The position numbers and the translations under genes were made by a program. The notes under the pieces are model-generated. The model was not told the origin of the DNA and ran no database searches. It saw nothing but the letters and a program-made list of their open reading frames with translations. 64,000 bases of DNA from Hansfordia pulvinata (Eukaryota; Ascomycota; Sordariomycetes; Xylariales), in the NCBI GenBank assembly GCA_006538405.1, contig BJKQ01000013.1, positions 1,240,001 to 1,304,000 on the forward strand, given 5' to 3'. Below are positions 23,994-33,880 of the stretch, one piece after another. Position 1 is the stretch's first letter. Each line of letters starts with the position of its first letter.

Positions 23994-26393
23994 AAAGGGC
24001 AGAAGCTATGATGTGCAATAACGCAGGCAGGCACAAGTAATGGAGTGGCTGTATAAGAGAGGTGTGGGATGGTGCTGATAGTGTTTGTGAGGGGGCTGAC
24101 AGATACTGTGTGGGAGAGAAGAACTGAGGAGAGGAGCTCAGTGGGCAGTGATTCCTGTCGTCTTTGAAGGCTACAATGGCACTTTAAGTACTTAACCTAC
24201 CTCACCCAATCTACATCCATGTACTACATTAATTAGGTACTGTGCTACCAGATGTCTTGATTCTAATGGATGCTGCCCAGCTGAGGCTGCCCAGTCCTAT
24301 TTACTATTCACAATAAAGCACATGCCTTGTAGCAAGCAACTATGGGGTGGGTTGCAGCTGCCTGGGGGTGGCATTCAATGGAGTGGACCTGCTGCTCTTG
24401 CCCTGGGATGTTCATGCTGCTTCCAGCCATTCAAGGCACTGTGAAGAGCCAGATCCAGCCAGTGGCACCTTCTACCATGAACACTCTACCTATGTGCTTG
24501 CCTTCCTTCCCACGGGCATACACATAGAGTACGGGTGGGTGTACCTTAGGTCGCTGCCCTGCCCACTGCCCAGACCAGCCCAGTCCAATCCAGTGTAAAC
24601 AGAGCTGGAGGCATTCAGGTGCTCAGCTGTTGAGTCCCACACCCCAACACACGTGACACACCCTCTGACATCCCACCCGGGCAGCCTCCCTCCCTTGGGT
24701 TGACACTTGACGGAGGACCACCCGGCATGAAGAGGACAGCAGCCTCTGCTTCAATGATGGCGAGAGTGGTCATGCAACAACTGTCTGCATGTAGCCAAAG
24801 AGGCTTGTGTCCCGCAGCCTGGACACCTGCAAGTGGCAACACGACGGCACGGCTTGTCACGAACTCCGCCTCCGAGTCTTCCCGACCCCCTCCCCTTCTG
24901 ACTGGACTCGCTCGACTCACTCGACAACGCCCGACATGCAACCGCAACATGGGACAGGGTCGTCTGCTTTGGAGAGAGGTCGCCGGTAGGCCTCGCCACG
25001 GCGGCACGGCGGCACGGCGGCCCAGGGGCCTTCCCTCTCACCCCCGTCCCCTCTGCATTCACTGGGAATGGCGGCACGCGTCTAGCCCCTTGCCCGGCGG
25101 CAGCGTTCCATGCAGACGACGAACAATAACCTCGAAACCTTCTCTTGCCTCAACTTCCCAGGCTTCCACGCATGCAACGAGAACCCCGTCGTGCACACCG
25201 GGTCGTTGGGGCCCAGGTGGTATGCCGCGCGTTCGGTGACTCGGCGCCGATGGAGAAGGGACTCAACACTCAAGCTCGGCGTGGGCTGCTTGGCGGCTGC
25301 TGTCCGGTGACGGCATATCCATGGGCTTGGGCATGTCTGCCCTCCGTCGAGTGCAGCTCTTCGACGCTATTCCATGCCTCGGCTGCGTGGCCTGCCCGGT
25401 CATGGGTCCTCGTAGGTAGAGTTCCCCCGTCTGCTTTGCTCCTCAAGTCTGCTGCCTGCCGTCACCATTGCCTACCTGCCATTCCTTGCCTACCTGCCGT
25501 TCCTCGCCTGCCTGCCGTCCCTTTGCCTGTCTGCGCCTATATCTTTCCACTGACCCCGTCTCCCCCTCTTCTCTTTTTTTCCCCGTTTTCTTTCCTCTTC
25601 CACCCCCACCTCTCTTTCTCTCAGAGAGTCTCACCCGCTTCTTCATCTCTTGCCCTCGGCAGCCTCCAACCTGTCCCAACAGACCTCTCTATCAAAGCTT
25701 CAACTTATGCTTACAGACACGCCTCTCCATCAAGTTTTCAATTGAACCAACAGTACCACCACCCCTTCTATCAACCAACATACCTCTTCATCAGGTTTCA
25801 AACCTGTAACAATAAACCTCTCCATCAAGTTATCAACTTGAACCAACAGTACCAACCCACCTCCTCATCACGTTTCCAACCTGTACCAACACGCCTCTTC
25901 ATCAAGCTCCCGACCCCGACCTGTACTGAGAGTGCCAACACACCTCTTCATCAGGTTGCCAACCTGTACCAACACGCCTCTTCATCAAGCTCCCGACTTG
26001 TACTGAGAGTGCCAACACACCTCTTCATCAGGTTGCCAACCTGTGCCAACACGCCTCTTCATCAAGCTCTCGACTTGCACTGAGAGTGCCAACATACCTC
26101 TTCATCAAGTTGCCGACTTGTACTAAGAGTACCAACACACGTCTCAATCAAGTTGCCAACCTGTACCCACGCGCCTCTCCCTCAAGTTCCCGACTTGTAC
26201 TCAGAGTGCCAACACATCTCTTCATCAGGTTGCCAACCGGTACCAACACAGCCCCCACGCATTACTCCTTTCCATTGTCTACACCATCCACTCTGTTAAC
26301 GTCTCCGTGCGTTCAGCTGCGCCCGAAGCCATACCACATCTACTCTCTGTCGTTTCATGAATTCCTTGGGCTCCTGCCCATAGACATACCAAG
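23994..26393. other. Non-coding part of the MAT segment, 5' of the HMG gene
   Basis: This 2.4 kb contains no coding sequence that I can support and no alpha-box motif in any frame that I could read. The second half becomes strongly C/T-rich (25440-25680) and then enters the minisatellite described separately. Long open frames across the repeat arise from its composition. Its 77-base period is not a multiple of three, so it is unlikely to be translated. Confidence 0.6.
25685..26250 (+). repeat. Minisatellite with alternating 34/43-base spacing
   Basis: A core close to CCTCTTCATCAAG recurs about fifteen times. In the best-preserved part the core starts at 25943, 25977, 26020, 26054, 26097, 26140, 26174 and 26217. 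Steps are 34, 43, 34, 43, 43, 34 and 43 bases, so most of the array is a 77-base higher-order unit made of two related halves. The left part (25685-25900) is more degenerate. It ends about 145 bases before the HMG-gene start codon, so it lies in that gene's promoter or leader. Confidence 0.85.
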
Positions 26394-28036
26394 ATGCCGG
26401 CAAGGCGTTCACCCACGGCGGGATACGTCGACTCATACCACCACCCCCCTGGGAACACTCCTGACATGCGTGCTCATATGAAGGAAAAGGCGTGGAACTC
26501 GCTGATGTTGATGTACAATTACGATGAGGCCAAGGTCAGGGCACGCCTCGGCTTAACCCTGACAACCACAAGCGCCGCCTCACTTCCTACTTCCGCTGCC
26601 GGCGGTGCTGCCGTTGCTGGCCCTGAACAATACCCTGTGCAATATCCTGTCTTCCCCCGACAACCACAAGCGCCGCCTCACTTCCTACTTCCGCTGCCGG
26701 TGGTGCTGCCGTTGCTGGCCCTGAACAATACCCTGTGCAATATCCTGTCTTCCCCCCGAGAACCACAAGCGCCGCCTCACTTACCCAGAACGGATGGATC
26801 ACTGATTGCAATGGAAACTTGGTGTCTCTCTGCTCACCTCCCATCGTCAATTTCGACAACGACGGCGACCTCAACTCCAAACTCCAGGAGGGCGAGAGAC
26901 GCTACTTGGCTCTTTCTCCCATCATTAATGCCTCGCAAAATATGTTGCACAACCAGGCTGGGACTTATAATGGTATGGATCCCAGCAACCCAGCGAATAA
27001 CTCGGTACGCAAGCTGACTGACAACTCCGCAGGCAATCTTCATCCGGGCCTTCCTGTCCAGGCGAACGTCATCAACAATACCTCACTCAATGTGTCGCCC
27101 AACCAGGCTGGAACTTATAATGGTATGGATCCCAGCAACCCGGCGAATCAATCGGTACGCAAGCTGACTGACAACTTCGCAGGCAACCTTCATCCGGGCC
27201 TTCCTGTCCAGGCGAACGTCGGCGCTCCAACGTACCCCCGCCTATCACCCGAACAGGAAGCTTTGCAGCGAGAAATTGAACTCTTCTTCAACGCCTCTCA
27301 GCCCGCTTCCCAGCCTCTCCAAGCCACGCAGTACGACTTCTCTCATGACGTAATGGACGCACCCCAGCAGCACTGGGCCCAAGGACACTCTTTCAACAAC
27401 TCAGGGAGCTTTGGGCAATTCTTGGTGCCAGAACTGAATTAGGACTTCAGTGATGGCTACACTACACAGGACTCGGCCCAGACTAGCACCGATGACACGC
27501 CGTTCCACATGAGTCTTTCGCCCAACCCAGCCGTCGACCTCACTGAGTCCCAGCGAATTTCGATACTTCCTACGCCGCTCCAAATGGGCCTTTCGCCCAC
27601 CCAGATTGTCAACGTCCCAGAACCCCAGCGAATTTCGATAACTCCTCCTAATTTTAATACAAACAATTCCAATACAAATACGAAGTGTTCTCACCCAAGT
27701 CCAACACAAACATCAATGAGTGAAAAGAAACGATCTAAGAGGAAGCAGCCAGCTGACAAGGTGCGCCGCCCGGCGAACCAATTCATCCTCTTCCGCCAAC
27801 ACCAACACCCTTTGGCCGCCCGCGAACACCCGGGCCTGAGCAACTGCCAGCTGTCCAAGGTGATCTCGCAGCGCTGGGCAGCCCTTTCCCCGGGTGGAAA
27901 GGCATACTGGAAACGCCAGCAGGACAAAGAGATGGAGGCTTTCAAGCTTCGGCACCCCGATTACAAGTACAAGCCGCGCAAGTCCGGCGAGATCAAGAGG
28001 AAGAAGGGCAAACGCCGCGCTTCGTCTTCAACCTAA
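26394..28036 (+). CDS. HMG-box mating-type transcription factor (probably MAT1-2-1), frame broken twice here
   Basis: The C-terminal HMG box (27751-27990) reads RRPANQFILFRQHQH, SNCQLSKVISQRWAALSPGG, then AFKLRHPDYKYKPRKSGE and a basic tail. This fits the mating-type HMG class that specifies mating identity by binding DNA in the nucleus. The position between SLA2 and APN2 supports it. The N-terminal part (MPARRSPTAGYVDSYHHPPG, MRAHMKEKAWNSLMLMYNYD) is not recognised. In between are in-frame tandem duplications. The frame breaks in a five-C run (26654-26658), where the next repeat copy has six Cs, and meets an in-frame TAG at 27440-27442. That TAG could be a nonsense mutation, a base error or the end of an intron, since GTACGC sites at 27005 and 27155 are in matching phase. 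The HMG box has no intron, whereas MAT1-2-1 usually carries one inside it. MAT1-1-3 is the alternative identity. With both interruptions bridged the gene spans 548 codons. Confidence 0.75.
26561..26775 (+). repeat. 99-base tandem duplication within the HMG gene
   Basis: A unit beginning GACAACCACAAGCGCCGCCT starts at 26561, 26659 and, truncated, 26758. The first copy is 98 bases because its C run has five Cs. The second is 99 bases with six. Confidence 0.9.
26921..27220 (+). repeat. 150-base tandem duplication within the HMG gene
   Basis: Two copies (26921-27070 and 27071-27220) are nearly identical over their last 120 bases, each encoding NQAGTYNGMDPSNPAN, VRKLTDN and GNLHPGLPVQANV. The unit is exactly 50 codons. 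Confidence 0.92.
27515..27650 (+). repeat. 75-base duplication before the HMG box
   Basis: Two related 25-codon units (starting at 27515 and 27590) each run from LSP to QRISI. They are more diverged than the other two duplications. Confidence 0.8.
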
Positions 28037-28533
28037 TGCGCGATGAGTTGAAGTCAATTTTTGCTTTTGATGTCAAGTGCTTTGACCAGCAATTGCAAGC
28101 ACACGCGGCCTCTCATGGATAATATCAGCAATCTGCGCATATCTCGACACCCAGCAACATGTCCCCAAATTCCAACTATGCCTCGCTTCTTGTCTACTAA
28201 TTCGCAAGTTCTTCCATTCATGTTGTTGTTCAATTGAGTCTCCCGGAGTCTTCGGCGGCGCATCATAGTAGAGCGCGGATATCCATGGGCCACGGCCAAC
28301 ATGTTCCTATTTTTTTCAATAACATCCAATCCAGAAACTCTCGAGAAACAAGTTCGTGCGTCGAGTGATGTCCGTAGGATGCAAAAGATGTATGATCTAT
28401 TGTACGTGTAGAACTCATGGAACCATCCTCCATTTAAGCTGCCCGGCTAAGCCACAGCAAAAAAAAAAGCCCTGTGTATCGCCCAGGCCACCATGTTCGT
28501 GATTGGCGAAATCAAAAGACATGGCCACGTGAC
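28037..28533. other. Intergenic region between the HMG gene and tRNA-Leu
   Basis: Nearly 500 bases hold the HMG-gene 3' region and the tRNA downstream region, with an A9-type run near 28460. I see no coding sequence. The APN2-side idiomorph boundary probably falls between here and APN2. Confidence 0.5.
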
Positions 28534-28675
28534 TGACGAGAGGGGGATTCGAACCCCCGCCTCTTTCGAGAGTAGAATGGAGGGAGTTTCCAGTTACCTG
28601 CGTTTTTATCACTCGCAGGCAAAGCTTCTGCTGAAAGCTTGAGTCTACCGCCTTAGACCGCTCGGCCATCTCGCC
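28534..28675 (-). tRNA. tRNA-Leu(CAA) with a 60-base intron
   Basis: On the minus strand the acceptor arm GGCGAGA pairs with TCTCGTC. The D arm is GCCGAGCGGTCTAAGGC. The anticodon stem GTAGA/TCTAC encloses C-T-CAA-G, giving anticodon CAA (decodes UUG). A long variable arm (CTCGAAAGAG) and T arm GGGGGTTCGAATCCCCC identify a type II leucine tRNA. The 5' exon is 28675-28638, the intron 28637-28578 (one base 3' of the anticodon, the usual site) and the 3' exon 28577-28534. The CCA end is not encoded. It sits between the MAT gene and APN2. Confidence 0.95.
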
Positions 28676-29239
28676 GGTGTATGTCACGGAATTCCAGCGC
28701 CTGTGCGCCGTAGATGTGGGGTTCCGAGCGAAATAGGGCCATTATGCACTCCAGTGCGCCGTCGCCGGCCACACCAGCTGCCTCGTCGCGAATGACCCCC
28801 GGCGGACCCCGATTGCGAGTCACGGCCAACCATCCTGGTCAGGGTCGCTGAATGATCATCTGGAGGTGAGTGATTAATGGCATGCCTGTGGTGAGCTGAT
28901 GCTTACCGTTCTGCCTTTTGTGGTGCTGTCACGCCGAGTGGGCTGGATGACCTCGCATACAGTGTCTTGTCATACAGCCCCACGTGGACGGGCATCATCT
29001 TCGGAGGGCACAGCGATGGGCGCGTTCGCATCTTGCAGGCTTCACGCATTGTAGGGGAGAAGAAGCGAGATGATGGGAGTGGGCCTGTCATATTGTCCAT
29101 GCCCGTTCGCAAGGCGGCCTGCGCAGTTGAAGTCTTGGAGACGGGATATCAAGAAGTGTCTCGAGTTCCGCCAGGCATTGCACCCCCATGCCTCGGTGTA
29201 TACATCTGGATGTGGTCAATCTTGACAGGAGCCGGGCTG
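28676..29239. other. Intergenic region upstream of tRNA-Leu and downstream of APN2
   Basis: These 564 bases contain the tRNA 5' flank and the APN2 3' region. No coding sequence that I can support is present. Confidence 0.6.
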
Positions 29240-31386
29240 TCACTCCGTGGGCGTCCCGCTCCAATCGCTACTCCAAATAAAGGTTCCACATCGCCATTCT
29301 GTACCCTTTTCCTTCTCCCCTGATGGTCCTATAGGGCGGGGACAAATGTAGAAAGACCGACCTGCACAAGAGTCAGTGAGTTGGTACTGGGTCTGGCGAG
29401 GTTGAAGACCGCCAAAGCTTACCTCTGTTGATGCCGGCCTTCTTGGTTACCAGGCTGATGCAATCCTCGCCATGCTCACACTTGGGCGCAATCCGTCTGC
29501 CCAGTAGTTTGGACCATGACTCCTTGGACTGGACTTGATCGATGATCTTCTCGGGGCTAGGGAGCGGGGTAGGTTCATCCGCACCTGTGGCCACGCGACA
29601 TTGCTTCTCGCTATCCTGTGAGGCGGAAGGATTCTGAGACACTGCCGCTTGATCCTCGCTGTTTGTTCCAGGGTTGGCATCGACGGGTCGCGTGGCCTTT
29701 GGCTTGAAAAAGCCCATTAGACTGCTCTGACCCCTGGCGGGCGGCTCTCTGCTGGGCGCTGATTTCGTCTTCTTCTGGGCCCGACTATTAGGCATGGTTG
29801 TGGAAGACGATCGTTTCAAGTTGCCGCTTGGCTTGGGCGGAGGTGTGGTAGAGATTGTTGGGTCCGGCTGCGAGAACGTCGGCTCTGGTGTCCCCGCTAT
29901 GTCTGGTGACTCTGGTTCCGAGGACTGAATCCCGCCAGAGTGGAGAGAGGGAGAGGGCGCCGTGTCAAGGGATGGCAGTGGTCGCACTGGCGGTTTCTTA
30001 AAAAACATGTCCTTGATGCTTTGACGACGGTCGAATTCAGGGATCAGCTTCGCAGACATGGGCAAGAGATCTTTGGCGATCCATTCTCTCTGCCGAACGC
30101 CATTGACGAAAACGCCCGGGGGGTTCAGGATGTCCTTGATGTCGACTTCTTTCCCCTCTACCTGAACCCGATCGCCGATGGTGGCAAAGACTGGGCAATG
30201 GTCGGAGCCCATCAGGCCCTCTTGAATGTTAGAATCAACAAACCACGGCTTCATGCCGGCGCTGCAAAGAACATAATCAATGCGGCTGCCGAAATTCCCC
30301 GGGCGCATGTTCTTCTTGGTCTCCCAACAAGTGTACATGCCTTGACGTTCCGGGTGGTAAAGGCGTCCCAGATCCCAGAGAACGGGCTTTTCTCTTCCTT
30401 TATCTCTGCTTCCGATCACATTCCCTTGGTATATGAGCTGGTTGAAGAGGCGCCGTGCTGGGGTGGAGAAGAACTCCTCGACCGTGACGCAATCATTTTT
30501 CAGACGATCTTGCATGCCAGCGGTGTCGATGGAGTCGCGGATGACGTTCAGATCGCCAGTCAAGACTACATTCTTCCCCATTTTCACCAGGTTGCGTATC
30601 CGGACATCAAGAGCCTCGAGGTAGCCGTGCCTGAAGTCGTCACGAGTTTCGTCGCGAGTGGCGGGGCTGTACGTGCCAATGAGGACAAAGGCCGGAAACT
30701 CAAGGATGACGCAGCGCCCTTCCGAGTCGAGAGTTGCCTCATCTACAATACCAGAAAGCTGCTCTAAGGTGGGATACCCGCCTATTTGCTGATTCTGAGG
30801 CAAATCTCTGAATGATGTTGTGGTGGCTGGGGGCGTCAAGATGCCGGTAATCCCCTCCTCGGCACGTATGGGAGCGCAGACCGAATTCTTGGTGTAGATG
30901 GCAACGCCAGAATAACCTACGACCATCGGATAACGTTAGCGCGTCTGTCAGTGCGCAAACAGGGAGTGCGGGTATGGCAGGTTACCCTTCTTGTGCTTGG
31001 GTAAGCTGAAGTAGACGTCCCAGCCAGGGACGAGAACCATGTCATCTCGCAGGTCTTTGCGTTGAATTTTGGTCTCCTGCATCACCACAATATCGGCCTC
31101 GAGAATCCGAAACATGGACTATCGAAGGGGAGTCAGCAACTTTTCCGAGGAGTGCTGGAAGGTCTGGGGCGTTAGGTACCTCGAAAGTCCTGTTTTCCCT
31201 CCATGGCTGGTAGCCGAAAGGGTTTCTGCAGGTGTGATGGGTCAGCCCGCTGATAGAATCTTTGGGCACAAGCAGTCGAGATGTGCGCACCTAATGCCAT
31301 TTACTGGGACTGTGTCAGCTGGTATGCGTTGGCGATTAATGGGAGAGAGGCAGCTGACCATTCCAAGACGTGATGCGAACGCCCAT
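29240..31386 (-). CDS. Apn2 class II AP endonuclease / DNA lyase
   Basis: Apn2 cleaves DNA at abasic sites and trims 3' blocks in nuclear base-excision repair. Six exons are read: 31386-31359, 31303-31291, 31225-31180, 31118-30986, 30916-29423 and 29361-29240, giving 611 residues. The exonuclease-endonuclease-phosphatase domain starts at once (MGVRITSWNVNGIRNPFGYQ), carries the metal-binding Glu in ILEADIVVMQETKIQ, then VVLTGDLNVIRDSIDTA, GNFGSRIDYVL and LMGSDHCPVFA. A PCNA-binding box QSSLMGFF lies near residue 467 in a disordered Ser/Pro-rich linker. The C-terminal GRF zinc finger (CEHGEDC, INRGRSFYICPRPIGPSGEK, TEWRCGTFIW) is split by the last intron. Exon 2 is only 13 bases. Apn2 is the standard right-hand marker of the MAT locus. 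Confidence 0.95.
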
Positions 31387-32112
31387 CCTCCTTCATTTGC
31401 GGATCACCCGATCTTGTGATCAAAGTTATATGTTTTTCGGAAGCGACTATCCAAGCATATTCTTCGTGCCCTTCGCGAATTCCATAGAAATTGCGATGGC
31501 GGATGGCGATGTGCTGGGCAAGGCGGATGGCGGCGATAGGCGGTCTTCACGGCCGTAGCTCATGCCACTTACTTGGTTTGACGAATAGAAGGGTTGTCGG
31601 CCGCTCAATGTGAGGCGAGGGAACCCGGAGCAATGGCGCGATTAGCTGATAATACACAAGCGAGGACAACAAAAGATGAAGTAGGGCAAGACTTGCGCTG
31701 TGCTGCTGGCGCTGCAGTCGCATTCCGGGTGCCGGGCGCGTCCGTCGCCGTCACCAACACCAACGGGGAGCGAAGTCACGGGGTCTGCCGTCATGGTTTA
31801 CGCACGGACCATCAGCGCGCAGTACGAGTACGTATATCGACTGCGCTAGGCTAGATCCACCCGATTTCCCTCGGGTCAGCCAATGAATCGTACGACAAAA
31901 GCAGCCACGGCAAGCAGTGCCAGACCCACAGAAAACACCCGGCCAGTCTTGCCTGCCTGCTGCTGCTGCTGCTGCTGCGTTTGCCGCTGCCGCTGTCCTG
32001 GTACGCCAGATTAATCCGGTCGGGAGACCAACTGACTGACCCCATCCACACCAACGACGTCTCACGATCCCTCCCCAGACCACTCTCCCCTCCACCCCCC
32101 ATTCACGCCAAA
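31387..32112. promoter_or_regulatory. Shared divergent promoter region of APN2 and COX13
   Basis: These 726 bases separate two divergent start codons. They contain a (CTG)n/(TGC)n run near 31960-31980, a TACGAGTA octamer near 31823 and C-rich pyrimidine sequence directly before COX13. I do not see a convincing TATA box. Regulatory function is inferred from the arrangement. Confidence 0.5.
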
Positions 32113-32973
32113 ATGCTCGCTCAACGCCAGATTCTCCGCGCTGCTCGCGCTCCCAGCGTTCGCGCCACTGTTCAGCGCCGATTTGCCTCCACTGAGAACC
32201 AGTTCGTCAAGGAGCGCCGCGCCGTCAAGGAGCACGCCGCCGCTACCACTGGTAAGCCCTTCTCTTTCCAATTGGACACGACAAGACAAACACCCGTTCG
32301 ATTGCTAATCTGTCTTCCACAGAGCTGTGGCGCAAGATCTCCATCTAGTAAGCCTTCCTCGCCATCTCCCCTCGACATTCCGACCTCTTTTTGCCTCTGA
32401 GCGAATTCCTCTGGGATCGACCCTCAAGGACCAATGGACCCGGGACCCTGGATTAAAGATACTGGACGCTCCCGTCAATTGGCAGTGCGATCCCGGACCG
32501 TGTGGAATAGGTGGACCATGACAACAGTGTGGAAGAGGTGGTACCATGACAAGACCAGACTGGCGCCAACTGCGAAAACCGACCACCGACCACCGACATG
32601 TACACAAGAACACCACTACACGCCCAATGCAGCACACATTTGCAGCAGAAACCTCGCTTTTTTTTATCAAGACCGCATACTAACCAGGTTTCACACGCAG
32701 CGCCGTCCCCCCGGCTCTGGCCCTCGCCGCCGCCAACGCCTACATTCTCTGGAACGAGCACTGGGAGCACTGGGCCCATATGCCCCCGTTGGAGGAGCGT
32801 GTCGAGTACCCCTACCAGAACATTCGCACCAAGAACTTCCCCTGGGGCAACGGTGACAAGACTCTGTTGTAAGTACCCACCGCCGACATCGTTGCTTAGA
32901 TCTCCTACTGACATGCCTTATTTGTAGCTGGAACGACAGCGTCAACTACCACAACAAGGACAAGCAGAACTAA
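32113..32973 (+). CDS. Cytochrome c oxidase subunit VIa (Cox13/Cox6A)
   Basis: This is a small nuclear-encoded subunit of respiratory complex IV in the mitochondrial inner membrane. Four exons (32113-32251, 32323-32347, 32701-32868 and 32928-32973) join in frame to give 125 residues. The first 25 residues (MLAQRQILRAARAPSVRATV, QRRFAS) form a basic import presequence. The membrane helix follows (KISIYAVPPALALAAANAYI), then the family signature WNEHWEHWAHMPPLEERVEY, IRTKNFPWGNGDKTLFWN and the end HNKDKQN. Exon 2 is only 25 bases, and the second intron is 353 bases, unusually long beside the others (71 and 59). The gene is divergent from APN2 as in other Sordariomycete MAT regions. Confidence 0.95.
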
Positions 32974-33880
32974 GCTGTGTTCAACATCACGCGCCCACCT
33001 GCCTTTAGTGGCCGACCGGTGAGGGAGGCGACCCGGCAGCATGCGGCAGGATAGATGAAGTAAAGAAAGGAGCAAGATCCATTCGTCCACGCCCGCGCAA
33101 CCAGCAGCAACAGGAATACCGCGCCTGGCTCCACAACATGGTGCTCCAGGTGACGGCCTCCTTGTAGATATCTTGATTCCACCATTCCCTTTGTCCTGAA
33201 CCAGCTTATTTGCTGGCACAATAAATGAACCTGAAACACAACCGTGTCCCCAGCACCGGGGGCCAGTCGCGTGATTCCTGTGAGGCCAGACCTTGAACTT
33301 TATGTCGCCCGAGATTGCTCTGTGGATGATTGTCACTCCAGTACGAGAGCAGATCTGGCTTGGGATTCCTTACGATAGGAGGGATTGCCAACCCACTAAA
33401 CGACATGTTACTTTTTCTTCTTTCATAATTGAGTAAATCGGCCGCTGCCTACTTGTGGATGAATATTGTTAAGCCCCTCTTTTGTACTTGTGTTCGGAGT
33501 TATATTATACGAATGTGCGCGGAGGTCGCTCGTCGGAGCTTTACAAGGCAATCCCTATCAAGCCCTGGTGCGCTTCTGACTTGACTAAATCTTCATGAGA
33601 AGAAACAGAATGGTCTGTTTCTGTACGCCCACAGAGAAAGCAAGTAAAGGACAGATCAAATCAAACGCCAAACTCCGATCGCCCTCACTCGGAACGCCCG
33701 TCAGCCATGCTGGTGTACCGTTGTCTGCTGATCTCGGATGCTAATTTTTACTGCTGTTGTATGAACAGTTTCTGAAAGGTGAAGTTTCAGACGACCTCCT
33801 CGCTGAATGAATCAGTATCGAGAGACATGCAGACTGTGTCATGCTCCTAGACGGGCTGGATGAATCTCAAGAGCGCTCGC
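32974..33880. other. Intergenic region between convergent COX13 and TEX2-like genes
   Basis: This 0.9 kb contains two 3' regions. It is relatively AT-rich around 33410-33500 and 33580-33780 and includes no supportable coding sequence. Confidence 0.6.

Noticed and set aside
25145..26481. Long open frames across the minisatellite
   Set aside because: The repeat period (34+43 = 77) is not a multiple of three, so translation changes frame with each copy. The openness comes from the lack of TA-type stops in the repeat.
27005..27040. Very short intron (GTACGC...CGCAG) inside each 150-base repeat copy
   Set aside because: At about 35 bases it is shorter than usual fungal introns, and the encoded residues are conserved between the two copies.
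28415..28687. 90-codon minus-strand frame overlapping the tRNA
   Set aside because: It is a translation of the tRNA gene and its intron. The cloverleaf explains the sequence.
21767..29239. Alpha-box MAT1-1-1 gene
   Set aside because: I looked for alpha-box motifs on both strands in the MAT segment and found none. A divergent copy split by several introns cannot be fully excluded.
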